A stretch of 64,000 nucleotides of DNA from CAWAYR01 sp050250955 (GTDB taxonomy: Bacteria > Acidobacteriota > Vicinamibacteria > Vicinamibacterales > UBA2999). Positions within the stretch are counted from its first letter, which is position 1. Each line of letters begins with the position of its first letter. Positions 1 through 8,897 of this stretch are shown here, in pieces. The stretch is taken from assembly GCA_050250955.1 (NCBI GenBank), contig JBFWNR010000011.1, forward strand, positions 1 to 64,000, written 5' to 3'. The position numbers and the translations under genes are program-made. The notes beneath the pieces are model-generated. The model searched no databases, was not told the DNA's origin, and saw only the letters and a list, made by a program, of their open reading frames with translations.

Positions 1-106
1 CGGGCTCTGGCGGCAACGGCCGAGCACCACGCCCTCGCTACAAACGGGCTCACACCCTTGGGCAGAGGCGGGCTATGGTGCTCGGTACCCGCCACCAAGA
101 TACAAG

Positions 107-126
107 GGCAGAGCTTCAGCTCTGCC
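107..126. repeat. Short palindromic intergenic repeat
   Basis: Perfect inverted repeat with arms GGCAGAGCT and AGCTCTGCC and a 2-nt loop. It lies downstream of the cytochrome gene. The rest of 1-177 has the same character (gcagctctgaagagcggccctgcg at about 132-155) and I see no credible gene in it. The element belongs to a group of related repeats near 9170, 22160-22410 and 63931. A role as a terminator for the minus-strand operon is possible but unproven. Confidence 0.5.
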
Positions 127-177
127 TTCGCGGCAGCTCTGAAGAGCGGCCCTGCGTCCGGCCTGCAAAGAGCGGCT

Positions 178-576
178 TCACGGCGCCGGCGGCACGTGCA
201 CCGGCGTCGTCGCGCCGCGGTGGCACGTGTAGCAGGTGACCTCCGGCGCGTCGGGCCGTGCGGCGCGCAGCTGCATGTTGATGTCGCGGGTGAGGCGCAG
301 CATCGCCCGGGCCGTCGCCTTGGCCGGCACCGTGTCGGCCACGAAGTCGAACGTGGTGAGCGGCTGGCCCTCGACGCCGACGTGGCAGTGCTGGCAGCGC
401 ACACCGAGCGCAATGGTCATCGCCCGCATCGTGGCGATGACCTGCGGCACCGGCGTGTCGGCGGCGAGCACCGTGAGGTTGGTGACCGCGGCCGGCGGAA
501 AGGCGCGCTGCGCGGCCAGCGGTGCGGGCGCGAAGACGCCCACGAGGACGAGGACGGCAGCCGTCAGCTTCGACAT
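178..576 (-). CDS. Periplasmic di-heme-motif cytochrome, reaction-centre cytochrome (PF02276-like) family
   Basis: This 132-residue protein probably carries covalent c-type heme in the periplasm. Residues 1-23 form a signal peptide ending in an APAPLAAQ-like cleavage region. Two heme attachment motifs are visible, CQHCH at about residue 61 and CYTCH at about 115. The sequence before the first motif (IATMRAMTIALGVRCQHCH) matches the pattern of the photosynthetic reaction-centre cytochrome domain that is common as a stand-alone protein in Acidobacteriota; here it is not evidence for photosynthesis. The ATG start lies 8 nt after the stop of the upstream ABC permease, so the two are probably co-transcribed. 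The electron partner cannot be read from the sequence. Confidence 0.82.
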   Translation of the reverse strand: MSKLTAAVLVLVGVFAPAPLAAQRAFPPAAVTNLTVLAADTPVPQVIATMRAMTIALGVRCQHCHVGVEGQPLTTFDFVADTVPAKATARAMLRLTRDINMQLRAARPDAPEVTCYTCHRGATTPVHVPPAP

Positions 577-584
577 CGGCGCCG

Positions 585-3023
585 TCACTCGACGCGCAGG
601 GCGTCCACCGGCGCCACGCGGGTCGCCCGCCGGGCCGGAATGAACGACGCCAGGGCACCGGCTGCTGCCAGCGCGACGATCACCGCGGCGAACACCGCCG
701 GATCCCACGGCCGAACGCCGAAGAGCAGGATGCCCAGGCCTCGGGCCAGGAGCGCCGCCAGGGCCAGCCCGAGCGCCAGCCCCGCCCCGACCTGCCATGC
801 CCCCTGCCGCAGAATCATGCCCAGGATGGTCCCCCGCTCGGCGCCGAGCGCCATGCGCACGCCGATCTCGCGGGTGCGCGTGCCGGTGGAAAACGCCATC
901 ACGCCGTAGAGGCCGATGGTCGCCATCGCCAGCGCCGCCAGGCCGAAGGCGACGAACAGCCCGCCGAAGGCGCGGTAGAACCAGGTGTCGAGCGAGTACT
1001 GCTCGGCCAGCGACCGCACCCAGTAGAGCGGCAGTGCCGGGTCGAGGCGATGCACTTCGTTCTGGATCGTCGCCGTGTAGCCCATCGCCGCCTGGTCGGT
1101 GCGCACCACCAGGCTCATGAAGTTGATGACGTTCTGCGCCAGCGGCACGTAGACGCCTTCGTGCCGCGGGTTGAGCGCGCCGATGGCGCCGCCCAGGTGC
1201 AGGTCGGGGACGATGCCGACGACGGTGCGCCACGGCCCGTCGTCGCTCCCCAGCTTGACCCGCGCGCCGATCGGATCGCGGCCGGCGAAGTGGAGCGCCG
1301 CGAAGCGCTCGTTGACCAGCGCCACCGGCTCGCCGTCGGCACTGTCCGTGGCCCGGAAGCCGCGGCCGCGCACGGGCGCGACGCCGACGATGTCGAAGTA
1401 GCCCGGCGTGATGACGATGCGCCGCACCAGCGGGTGGTCCTGGGCGGTCGGATAGGCGACGCCGTCCAGGGTGAGCGGCTGCATCTGCCCGCCGCGGGCC
1501 GGCAGGTCGGAGGTGAACGCCACCGCCCGGACGCCGGGCCGACCCTCCAGCGCGCCGAGCAGCGACTCGTAGAAGCGCCACTGCGCCTGCGGCGTCGGGT
1601 AGTCGTTCTCGAACAGGCCGAGTCGGGCCGTGAAGATGTTCTGGGTGGCGAAGCCGTAGTCGAAGTTCGACACGTTCAGCACGGTGCGGATCATCAGGCC
1701 GGCGGCCACCAGCAACCCGCACGACACGGCGAGCTGGATGACGACCAGGCCGCGGGTCAGCCGACCGACCCGGCCGCTCGACGATCCGCGCGACTCGTCG
1801 TTCATGATCGCGGCGACATCGGCGCGGGTGGCGCGCAGCGCCGGCAGCGTGCCGGCCAGCAGCGTCGCGAGCAGCGTGAGGCCGACCACGAAGGTGATGA
1901 CCATCGGGTCCATCGAGGCGTAGAGCCACAGCGGTGTGTCGTTGGTGGCCAGGCCGGCGTTGAAGAAGTCGATGGCGGTGCCGGCGATGACCAGGCCGAC
2001 GGCGGCGCCGGCCACGGCCAGCACCATCGTCTCGACCAGCAGCTGCCCGACGGTGCGCCAGCGGCTGGCACCGAGCGCCGTGCGCACCGCCACCTCGCGC
2101 GACCGCGCCGCGGTGCGCGCCAGCAGCAGGTTGGCGACGTTGGCGCAGGCGATGAGCAGCACGCCGAAGACCGCGCCGAGCATCGTGTAGAGCATGTTCG
2201 CGGCCTGGGGACCGAGGAACGAGTCCTTGAGCGGCAGCAGCGTCACGCCCATGCCCTCGTTCGACTGCGGGAACTCGGTGGCCAGGCTGGCCGCCAGGGT
2301 CGCCATCTCGGCCTGGGCCGTCTCGACGCTCACGCCGTCCTTGAGCCGCGCCACCGCCTGCAGCTGCGTGCCCTCCACCGCCGGGCCGCCGCCGCGCGGG
2401 TAGGCCAGCGGGTCGATACGCAGCGGCAGCCACGCGTCCATTGCCGATGGGAACCCGAACTTCTCGGGCAGCACGCCGACGATGGTGGTCGGTTGGGCGT
2501 TGGCGCGCACCGTGCGGCCGACGATGTTCGGATCACCCTGGAAGCGGTCCTGCCATGCCCGATAGCTCAGCAGCATCACCGGAGGCGTGGACGGGTGATC
2601 CTCCTCGGGCCGGAACAGGCGGCCGAGCACCGGCTGCACGCGCAGGACCTCGAACATCTCGGCGCTGGCGTAGGCGCCCAGATACCGGATCGGCTCGCCC
2701 TCGGTGCCGCCGACGTTGACGGTCTCGGCGTAGTAGGCGGCGATGCCTTCGAAGCTGGTCTGGCGGGCGCGCCAGTCCTCGAAGTCGTGGATCCGCAGGC
2801 CCATGAAGTCGGCGCCCTGCGCCGGCTGGTTGCGGAAGAGCGCCACCAGGCGGTCCGGCTCGTCGTAGGGCAGGCCGCGGATCACCGCCGACCAGACGAT
2901 GCTGAACATCGTGGTGGTGAGGCCGATGCCCAGGGCCAGGGCGATGATCGCCGACGCGCTCAGGCCGGGCCGGCGCACGAGCATCCGCACGCCGTAGCGG
3001 AGCTGTCCGAGGAGAAACCCCAT
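585..3023 (-). CDS. ABC transporter permease, MacB/FtsX (ADOP) type
   Basis: A long permease of the kind abundant in Acidobacteriota. It has a MacB_PCD periplasmic core and FtsX-like transmembrane blocks. A first membrane segment follows the motif QLRYGVRMLVRRPG. A second membrane block lies in the middle (LLARTAARSREVAVRTALG). A third, C-terminal block ends in ARRATRVAPVDALRVE, the usual terminus of this family. I chose the ATG at 3023 because AGGAGG lies 5 nt upstream; an in-frame start at 3050 would add nine residues without an obvious ribosome site. No ATP-binding subunit is adjacent, so a partner must be encoded elsewhere. The substrate is unknown; macrolides, lipids and lipoproteins are all precedents. 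It is followed after 8 nt by the cytochrome. Confidence 0.88.
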   Translation of the reverse strand: MGFLLGQLRYGVRMLVRRPGLSASAIIALALGIGLTTTMFSIVWSAVIRGLPYDEPDRLVALFRNQPAQGADFMGLRIHDFEDWRARQTSFEGIAAYYAETVNVGGTEGEPIRYLGAYASAEMFEVLRVQPVLGRLFRPEEDHPSTPPVMLLSYRAWQDRFQGDPNIVGRTVRANAQPTTIVGVLPEKFGFPSAMDAWLPLRIDPLAYPRGGGPAVEGTQLQAVARLKDGVSVETAQAEMATLAASLATEFPQSNEGMGVTLLPLKDSFLGPQAANMLYTMLGAVFGVLLIACANVANLLLARTAARSREVAVRTALGASRWRTVGQLLVETMVLAVAGAAVGLVIAGTAIDFFNAGLATNDTPLWLYASMDPMVITFVVGLTLLATLLAGTLPALRATRADVAAIMNDESRGSSSGRVGRLTRGLVVIQLAVSCGLLVAAGLMIRTVLNVSNFDYGFATQNIFTARLGLFENDYPTPQAQWRFYESLLGALEGRPGVRAVAFTSDLPARGGQMQPLTLDGVAYPTAQDHPLVRRIVITPGYFDIVGVAPVRGRGFRATDSADGEPVALVNERFAALHFAGRDPIGARVKLGSDDGPWRTVVGIVPDLHLGGAIGALNPRHEGVYVPLAQNVINFMSLVVRTDQAAMGYTATIQNEVHRLDPALPLYWVRSLAEQYSLDTWFYRAFGGLFVAFGLAALAMATIGLYGVMAFSTGTRTREIGVRMALGAERGTILGMILRQGAWQVGAGLALGLALAALLARGLGILLFGVRPWDPAVFAAVIVALAAAGALASFIPARRATRVAPVDALRVE

Positions 3024-3092
3024 CCGCGCCTCCTGCCGGCCGGCTGACATCCCGGCCCTACGACGGTTACGAGCCGCGCGCTGAAATGTTTC

Positions 3093-4484
3093 CTAGCCCG
3101 CCGTCTGGGGGACGGACCGCCCGCGGGAGAACAGCCCATAGGCTGCCACGCCGGCCAGCAGGAAGGCCACCGAGAAGACGATGCCCGCCAACGGCCCGGT
3201 GAAGAAGATGAACAGCCACAGCGCCCCGGACAGGATCGCCGGCCACGGGTAGAGCACCATCGTGAACGGCTGCGGGATGTCGGGCCGGTAGCGGCGCAGC
3301 AGCACCACTGCGGCGCACTGCCAGATGAAGCGCAGCAGCACCTGCACCTGGATCAGCCAGCTCACCAGCTGGCCGAGCGTGAAGAAGCAGAACGGGATCG
3401 ACACCAGCGCGATGGTCGCCAGCGACACGTCCGGGAAGTGCTTGGTCGGGTGCACCCGGGCGAAGATCGAGAAGAAATCGCCGTCGCGCGCCGCCGCGTA
3501 GGGGATGCGCGAATAACCGAGGATGGTCGCGTAGAGCGACGACGCGGCCACGAACAGGATGAGGCCGGTCATCGCCGTGCCGGCGAGCCGCCCGGCCGAC
3601 GGGTCGGCGAAGGTGCGCTCGATGAAGATCGACGCCACCGTCCGCGAGTCGCGCACCTGCTCCCAGGGAATCATCCCCAGGATGACGATGGTCATCAGGC
3701 TGTAGAGCACGAAGACGACGGCGATCGACAGGAAGATCGAGCGCGGCACGGTGCGCGTCGGGTCGGTGATCTCGTCGCCGATGTTGCAGACCTGGTTGTA
3801 GCCGCCGTAGCTGTACATCGCCAGCACCGAGGCGGCGCCGAGGCTGGAGACGAGCGCGCCGTCGAAGACGAACGCCTTGGCCGGGTAGTCGAACGCCTGC
3901 GCCAGCGAGAAGTTGAACAGGCCGGCGACGATCACCCAGCCGACGGTGAGCAGCACCACCGCCAGCATCACCACGCTCAGCCGGCCGATGTCCTCGATCT
4001 TGCGCCACAGCAGCGCCGTCGAGGCCACGCACACCATGGCGGCGATGAGATGGTGGGTGAGCGGCGACATCTCCGCCCACACGAACTGCAGGTAGTCGGC
4101 GAAACCCACGGCGCCGCCGGCCACCGACAGCGGCGCCACGAGCACGGTCTGGAAGATGAAGAGAAACGCCATCAGGCGGCCGAGCCCGAACGGCTGGAAG
4201 GCCTCGCGCAGATACAGGTAGCCGCCGCCGCTGCCCGGGAGCGCCGCGCCGAGCTGAGCGTAGACCAGGCCGTCGGCCACGGCCAGCACCGCGCCGGCTA
4301 TCCAGGCGTACATCACGTGCGGGCCGTCCATCGCCGCGACCATGAACGGGATGGTGAGGAACGGCCCCACGCCCACCATGCTGATGACGTTGGTGGCGGT
4401 GGCCTGCAGCAGGCCCATGGCCCGCGTCAGGCGGGGATCGCCGGTGGCCGGGGCGAGGCCGGCGGGGCTCGCGGGGGCGCTCAT
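3093..4484 (-). CDS. APC-superfamily permease
   Basis: A 463-residue integral membrane protein with about 12 hydrophobic segments and the APC signature near the N terminus (NVISMVGVGPFLTIPF). A later loop (SYGGYNQVCNIGDEITDP) matches the conserved region of amino-acid/polyamine/organocation permeases. The start codon overlaps the stop of the GH4 gene in an ATGA junction, so it is translated from the PfkB-GH4-permease operon. Family members usually carry amino acids or organic cations, but the context suggests a solute related to the glycoside handled by the neighbours. The start MSAPASPAGL is set by the overlap. Confidence 0.85.
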   Translation of the reverse strand: MSAPASPAGLAPATGDPRLTRAMGLLQATATNVISMVGVGPFLTIPFMVAAMDGPHVMYAWIAGAVLAVADGLVYAQLGAALPGSGGGYLYLREAFQPFGLGRLMAFLFIFQTVLVAPLSVAGGAVGFADYLQFVWAEMSPLTHHLIAAMVCVASTALLWRKIEDIGRLSVVMLAVVLLTVGWVIVAGLFNFSLAQAFDYPAKAFVFDGALVSSLGAASVLAMYSYGGYNQVCNIGDEITDPTRTVPRSIFLSIAVVFVLYSLMTIVILGMIPWEQVRDSRTVASIFIERTFADPSAGRLAGTAMTGLILFVAASSLYATILGYSRIPYAAARDGDFFSIFARVHPTKHFPDVSLATIALVSIPFCFFTLGQLVSWLIQVQVLLRFIWQCAAVVLLRRYRPDIPQPFTMVLYPWPAILSGALWLFIFFTGPLAGIVFSVAFLLAGVAAYGLFSRGRSVPQTAG

Positions 4485-5776
4485 GCCGGCAGCAGCGCGT
4501 CGACGAGCTGCTCGGCCAGCGGCCGCGAGTGGACGAGGGGATTGAGCGCCAGCGCGTCGATGCGGTCGGCGCGCTGGCCGCTCAACGCCGCCTTCACCGT
4601 GGCCCGCTCGTATTCCTTCACGCAGGTGATGAGGGCGCGGGCGTGGGCCGGCACCTTGGCCACCGGTCGGGCGTGCGGTCCGGCCGCATCCACCATGCAC
4701 GGCACCTCGATGATGTCGTCGTCGGCCAGGAACGGCAGGGTGCCGCGGTTGGGCAGGTCGAGCGGGATCACCGCGCCGGTGTCGCCGGCGATCGCCGAGA
4801 TGGCCATCAGCGCGATGCGGTCGTAGCCGGAGAGCTCGGCCCAGTCGGGCTTGATGCGCGGCGTGGTCGTGCCGGTCTCGAGCTGCATGTAGCTGCTGTC
4901 GCGCGCCGCCAGGTACTGCTGGTAGCGCGCCACCGGATCGGCGACGCCGGCGGCGAGGTCGGCGAAGAACTGCCCGGTGAGCGCCGCCACGGCCTGGCCG
5001 CGGCTGCTGCCCGACTCGCGGAGGTGGGCCAGCGCCACCTCGGGCCGGTAGTAGTAGTAGAGGTACTCGGTCGGCAGCAGGCGCAGCTCGCGCAGCCGCT
5101 CGGGCTCGAAGAGCGGCGAGCGATAGGCGGCGGCGAGCCGGGCGTCGTCGTCCCACAGCCGGGCGATCTGCGGCTCGCCCTGGAAGGTGACCTCGCGCAG
5201 CCAGCCCAGATGGTTGAGCCCGAAGTAGTCGTACTCGCACGCCGCCGGCGGCAGGCCGAGGGCGTGGGCGGCGTCCTCGAAGGTCTCGGTCGGCGTATCG
5301 CAGATGCCGATGATCCGCGCGTCGCTGTGCTGGTGCACGGCCTGCGACACGACACTCACGGGGTTGCTGAAGTTGATGAACCACGCCGTGGGGGCGATGC
5401 GGGCGGCGAGCCGCGCGTATTCGACCATCGGCGGGATGGCGCGGATCGCCATCGCGAAGCCGGCCGGGCCCACCGTCTCCTGGCCGACCACGCCGAGCGC
5501 GATGGTCGCCGCCTCGTCGCGCGCGCGCTGCGCGCTGCCGCCGGCGCGGATGCTGGTGATGACGAAGTCGGCACCCGCGATCGCCGGCTCGGGCGTCGCG
5601 TGCGCGTGCACCGTGACGCCTGGAGCCATCCGCTGGGCCAGGGCGGCGATCACCTGCAGGCGCGGCTGGTCGATGTCGTAGAGGTCGATGCGATCGACAT
5701 GCAGCGTCGAGCGGGCGAAGCCGCCGGCGAGCAGCGGCACGCGCACGCCGGCGCCGCCGATGATGGCGAGTTTCAC
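4481..5776 (-). CDS. Glycoside hydrolase family 4 (6-phospho-glycosidase or alpha-galactosidase type)
   Basis: This 431-residue cytoplasmic enzyme belongs to the NAD- and Mn-dependent GH4 family, which cleaves glycosides by an oxidation-elimination route. The N terminus shows the Rossmann start VKLAIIGGAG. NFSNP lies near residues 135-139. The probable metal ligands are Cys159 in GICDTPTE and His189 in GLNHLGW. The length is normal for the family. The GTG start has AGGAG six bases upstream and overlaps the kinase stop by 4 nt (GTGA). Many GH4 enzymes need a 6-phosphorylated substrate from a PTS; no PTS gene is present, and the adjoining sugar kinase may supply the phosphate instead. Substrate is not predictable. 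Confidence 0.86.
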   Translation of the reverse strand: MKLAIIGGAGVRVPLLAGGFARSTLHVDRIDLYDIDQPRLQVIAALAQRMAPGVTVHAHATPEPAIAGADFVITSIRAGGSAQRARDEAATIALGVVGQETVGPAGFAMAIRAIPPMVEYARLAARIAPTAWFINFSNPVSVVSQAVHQHSDARIIGICDTPTETFEDAAHALGLPPAACEYDYFGLNHLGWLREVTFQGEPQIARLWDDDARLAAAYRSPLFEPERLRELRLLPTEYLYYYYRPEVALAHLRESGSSRGQAVAALTGQFFADLAAGVADPVARYQQYLAARDSSYMQLETGTTTPRIKPDWAELSGYDRIALMAISAIAGDTGAVIPLDLPNRGTLPFLADDDIIEVPCMVDAAGPHARPVAKVPAHARALITCVKEYERATVKAALSGQRADRIDALALNPLVHSRPLAEQLVDALLPA

Positions 5777-6780
5777 GAGCGTCTCCTGGAGGGGCGGGCA
5801 GCGGTCGCCGGCGTGGGGCGGGTGCGGCGCCGCTTGGCGGCGGGCGGCAGGCCGGGGCGTCGCCGCCGGGTGATCGTGCGCGGGCGCAGCAGGGCCGGTA
5901 GATCGGCGGTGCGCGGCAGGGCATCGAGGCCGCCTGGCGCCGTGGTCGAGGCCGCGCCGACCGTGTTGCCGGTGGCCAGACACGCCGCCGGGGCGCCGCC
6001 GCGCAGCCACGCCGAGAGGAAGCCGGCGCTGAAGGCGTCGCCGGCGCCGGTGGGATCCACCGGGGCCACGCGCGGCGCCGGCATGACGACGTCGCTGTCG
6101 GGGTCGCGGCGCAGCCAACGGCTGCCGAGCGAGCCCAGCTTGACGACGACCGTGCAGCGGCGCTGGCGGAGCACCGGGTAGGCGTCGTCGAGGGCGTTGA
6201 CCTGCGCGTAGAGCGGCGCTTCGAGCTCGTTGACGAAGACGAGGTCGAGCACGTCCAGCAGCGCGGGCAGCTCGGGGCGGAGCGCCAGCGACTCGCTCCA
6301 GCCGAAGTCCCACGACACGGTGATGCCGCGGCGCTTGAGGCGGCGCACGCAGCCGATCCAGCCGTCGAGGTCCTCGGGCGTCAGCGCCAGGTGCACGTGG
6401 CTGGCGGTGGCCGTGCGCAGCGCCCGCAGCAGGCGCGGCTCGAGCACGCGGTTCACGCCGTTGAAGGTCACGAAGGCACGGTCCGCGGTGGTGGAGAGCG
6501 CGGCGGTGATCGCGTGCGGCTCGCGCGGCTGCTTGAGGTTGTGGACGCGGACCCGTTCCCGGCGCAGGCGGATCACCGCCTCGGGACTGAGCCCGCTGAC
6601 GATGGCGGTGGTGACGCCGAGCCGCGCCGCGGCGACCGCCGTGATGACGGCGCCGCCGCCGATGGTGGCGTGGAAGGTGTCGGTCTTGATCTCCTCGCCC
6701 GGCGCCGGCAGCCGCTCGAGGCCGACGAACACGAGATCCTCGAACGCCTCGCCGGCGGTGAGCAGTCGCGGTCCAGCCAC
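5773..6780 (-). CDS. PfkB-family carbohydrate/nucleoside kinase
   Basis: A 335-residue ribokinase-fold kinase that transfers phosphate from ATP to a sugar or nucleoside. The N-terminal signature IGGGAVITAVAAARLG lies near residues 40-55. The second PfkB signature DPTGAGDAFSAGF lies at residues 242-254 and includes the catalytic base Asp248. The C-terminal 35 residues are very Arg/Pro-rich and lie outside the fold. The gene begins with GTG and is the first gene of the three-gene operon with GH4 and the APC permease. Its stop overlaps the GH4 start. It probably phosphorylates the incoming sugar or the aglycone product; which one is not visible. Confidence 0.85.
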   Translation of the reverse strand: MAGPRLLTAGEAFEDLVFVGLERLPAPGEEIKTDTFHATIGGGAVITAVAAARLGVTTAIVSGLSPEAVIRLRRERVRVHNLKQPREPHAITAALSTTADRAFVTFNGVNRVLEPRLLRALRTATASHVHLALTPEDLDGWIGCVRRLKRRGITVSWDFGWSESLALRPELPALLDVLDLVFVNELEAPLYAQVNALDDAYPVLRQRRCTVVVKLGSLGSRWLRRDPDSDVVMPAPRVAPVDPTGAGDAFSAGFLSAWLRGGAPAACLATGNTVGAASTTAPGGLDALPRTADLPALLRPRTITRRRRPGLPPAAKRRRTRPTPATAARPSRRRS

Positions 6781-6805
6781 GCCAAGATTGTAATCTTCCC
6801 CCCTC

Positions 6806-6843
6806 GGTGCCAGGCACCGCCGGGGGCCGCGGTGCCAGGCACC
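6806..6843. repeat. GGTGCCAGGCACC palindromic repeat pair
   Basis: Two copies of GGTGCCAGGCACC (6806-6818 and 6831-6843) sit in the 136-nt gap between divergent genes. They are flanked by GATTGTAATCTT on the left and GGCGATCACAATC on the right. The arrangement, inverted flanks around two palindromes, recurs at 8212-8249, so it looks like one mobile or MITE-like element about 75 nt long. It occupies the promoter space of both the PfkB operon and the AlkD-like gene. Confidence 0.65.
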
Positions 6844-6916
6844 AGGGGTGGGCGATCACAATCGCGTTACGACGGGCTCGTGATGCAGCAGAATCTGCAA
6901 CCCATTGGAGGTATCC

Positions 6917-7660
6917 GTGACGGTGAGCGAGGTCATGCGTGCGATCACGGCGAAGGGCACACCCGGTGCGGCGGCGGTCTATCGACGCCACGGCGTCGCC
7001 GAGCCCACCGTCGGCCTGCGCTACGCCGACATCGGCGCGCTCGTCAAGCGCATCGGCGTCGACCACGACCTGGCCCTCGCGCTCTGGGACACCGGCCTGC
7101 ACGACGCGCGGGTCGTCGCCACCAAGGTCGCCGACCCACTGCAGCTCACCCGCGCGACGCTCGACCGCTGGCTCGCCGACTGCGCCAACTACATCGTCAC
7201 CGACGCGGTGGCCGGCACCGCCGCCCGCACGCCGGACGCGCCGGCCCTGGCGCAGCGCTGGCTGAAGGCGCGCGGCGAATGGGCGTCGGCGGCCGGCTGG
7301 ACCGTCGTCTCGCTGCTGGCGATGGACGGCCGGCTGCCGGAGGCCGCCGCGGCCGCGCTCCTCGATCGCATCGCACGCGGCATCCATCGCGCCCCCAACC
7401 GCACACGCTATGCCATGAACGGCGCGCTCATCGCCATCGGCGGCGCCATGCCCGGCCTGCGGGCCCGGGCGACGGCGGTGGCGCGCGCCATCGGCGTCGT
7501 CGAGGTCGATCACGGCGAGACCGGCTGCAAGACGCCGGATGCCTGCACCATGATCGACGCGATGGCGAACCATCGCGCCGCGCGGCGGACGCGCGTCACC
7601 GGGGCGCGACTGGCGGGATCGGCGCGGCCTCGCGGCGGGGGCGCGCGTCGGCGACGCTGA
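6917..7660 (+). CDS. AlkD-like DNA alkylation repair protein
   Basis: A 247-residue all-helical protein of the HEAT-like DNA alkylation repair family, which removes bulky or charged alkylated bases. The segment LALALWDTGLHDARVVATKVAD resembles the conserved repeat of that family, and the following helices (RWLADCANYIVTDAV, RWLKARGEWASAAGW) fit. The last 40 residues are Arg-rich and unlike the fold. I chose the GTG at 6917, five bases after GGAGG. It stands alone, followed 35 nt later by msrB on the same strand. Confidence 0.75.
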   Translation: MTVSEVMRAITAKGTPGAAAVYRRHGVAEPTVGLRYADIGALVKRIGVDHDLALALWDTGLHDARVVATKVADPLQLTRATLDRWLADCANYIVTDAVAGTAARTPDAPALAQRWLKARGEWASAAGWTVVSLLAMDGRLPEAAAAALLDRIARGIHRAPNRTRYAMNGALIAIGGAMPGLRARATAVARAIGVVEVDHGETGCKTPDACTMIDAMANHRAARRTRVTGARLAGSARPRGGGARRRR

Positions 7661-7695
7661 ACCGGCGGCCGCTCCTGCGACATCATAAGAGCGTC

Positions 7696-8184
7696 ATGTC
7701 CAAGGTGTCCGTGAAGGTCTTCAACCGCGACGGCCAGCTCGTCGGCCCGCTCGACCTGCCGCGGGTCGAGAAGTCCGCCGCCGAGTGGCGCGCGCAGCTC
7801 ACCGACGAGCAGTTCCGCGTCGCCCGGGCGCAGGGCACCGAGCGGCCGTTCTGCGGCACGCTGCTCGACAACAAGGCGCACGGCGTCTATGCGTGCGTGT
7901 GCTGCCAGCTGCCGCTCTTCGCCTCGAACGCCAAGTTCGACTCCGGCTCCGGCTGGCCGAGCTTCTTCCAGCCGATCGCCGACGAGAACGTCGCCACGCG
8001 GGTGGACCGCAGTCACGGCATGACCCGCGTCGAGATCCTGTGCGCCCGCTGCGACTGCCACCTGGGCCACGTCTTCCCCGACGGCCCGCGGCCGACCGGC
8101 CAGCGGCACTGCGTCAACTCGGAGTCGCTGGTCTTCGTGGACGTGGACGACCTCGCCGACCTGGCCGACCCGGCCGTCGCGTAA
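7696..8184 (+). CDS. msrB: Peptide-methionine (R)-S-oxide reductase MsrB
   Basis: A 162-residue cytoplasmic enzyme that reduces methionine-R-sulfoxide in proteins. The zinc-binding pairs CVCC (about residue 66) and CARC (about 117) are both present. So are the substrate loop SGSGWPSFFQP and the catalytic block RHCVNSESL, whose Cys138 is the expected nucleophile. Length is typical of single-domain MsrB. The ATG start follows the AlkD-like gene by 35 nt, so read-through transcription is plausible and both act in damage repair. A perfect hairpin at 8211-8250 just downstream may end the transcript. Confidence 0.95.
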   Translation: MSKVSVKVFNRDGQLVGPLDLPRVEKSAAEWRAQLTDEQFRVARAQGTERPFCGTLLDNKAHGVYACVCCQLPLFASNAKFDSGSGWPSFFQPIADENVATRVDRSHGMTRVEILCARCDCHLGHVFPDGPRPTGQRHCVNSESLVFVDVDDLADLADPAVA

Positions 8185-8210
8185 ATCACAGATCCGTCAG
8201 TCCCCCCACT

Positions 8211-8250
8211 CGGTGCCAGGCACCGCGCGCCCGCGCGGTGCCTGGCACCG
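8211..8250. repeat. Perfect hairpin made of GGTGCCAGGCACC repeats
   Basis: Arms CGGTGCCAGGCACCGCGCG (8211-8229) and its exact reverse complement (8232-8250) leave a 2-nt loop, a 19-bp perfect stem. Flanks tccccccact and actccgggggatcacaatc match those at 6800-6860, so this is a second copy of the same element. Its position after msrB could give transcription termination, but there is no T tract. Confidence 0.65.
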
Positions 8251-8299
8251 ACTCCGGGGGATCACAATCCTGACGCGGCCGGCGGTGTACGCTGGACGC

Positions 8300-8827
8300 G
8301 TGTCCGCGTTCAAAGCCGGCGATCTCGTCCGCCACCGTTCCAAGCCCGAGTGGGGCATCGGCCGCGTCACCGGTCAGACCGTCGAGGGCAAGGTGCTGGT
8401 GAAATTCAGCGCCCGCGCCGGCGACGTGCTGCTGACGGCCGCCGGGGCCGCGCAGCACCTGGTGGCCGACGACGGCGCCAGCTGGCAATCGACGCCGACG
8501 ACGCTGCGTCGCGCCGCCACGGTCGGCCGAGTGCCGTGCTCGACCTGCGCCGAGGACGTGCGGGCGCCGATCACGCGCGCCGAGGGCAGCTGGCGCGCCT
8601 GTCCGGAGTGCTCGGCGCAGAACGGCAAGCAGCACGTGCTGCGCCCCTACCCCGACGCCTTCGACGAGTCGGTCGCCAGTGCCCCCGCCGCCGACCTGCC
8701 CGCCGCCGCCGCCCGCGCGGCGAGCGATCCCGTGCCCGCGGGCCGCGACCAGTGGTGCCTGAACTGCCGCAGCAACGGCCGCGTCGCGGTCGGGGCGTCG
8801 CGCGTCTGCGCCGAGTTCGCCCGCTGA
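8300..8827 (+). CDS. DUF3553-like protein with zinc-ribbon motifs
   Basis: A 175-residue protein. Residues 1-55 (FKAGDLVRHRSKPEWGIGRV then VLVKFSARAGDVLL) match the small beta-barrel domain DUF3553, also found at the C terminus of some UvrD-type helicases. It is followed by CSTC near residue 79 and CPEC near residue 97, then CLNC near residue 153, which look like zinc-ribbon half sites. The GTG start is internal to a longer open frame that runs into the upstream repeat. The neighbouring gene encodes only the DUF3553 part, so the two are probably paralogues. The function is unknown; nucleic-acid or transcription-complex binding is a guess from the fold. Confidence 0.65.
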   Translation: MSAFKAGDLVRHRSKPEWGIGRVTGQTVEGKVLVKFSARAGDVLLTAAGAAQHLVADDGASWQSTPTTLRRAATVGRVPCSTCAEDVRAPITRAEGSWRACPECSAQNGKQHVLRPYPDAFDESVASAPAADLPAAAARAASDPVPAGRDQWCLNCRSNGRVAVGASRVCAEFAR

Positions 8828-8897
8828 CCTCGAGGCGTAGTACCCTGATGGCGTCGAGGGCGAATCAGCTCCCTCCACGAACGGAGGGAACGCCCGC

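Noticed and set aside
522..3047. Long plus-strand open frame opposite the ABC permease
   Set aside because: Arg/His/Gly-rich shadow of a high-GC gene, with no recognisable domain. The minus-strand permease has full family motifs.
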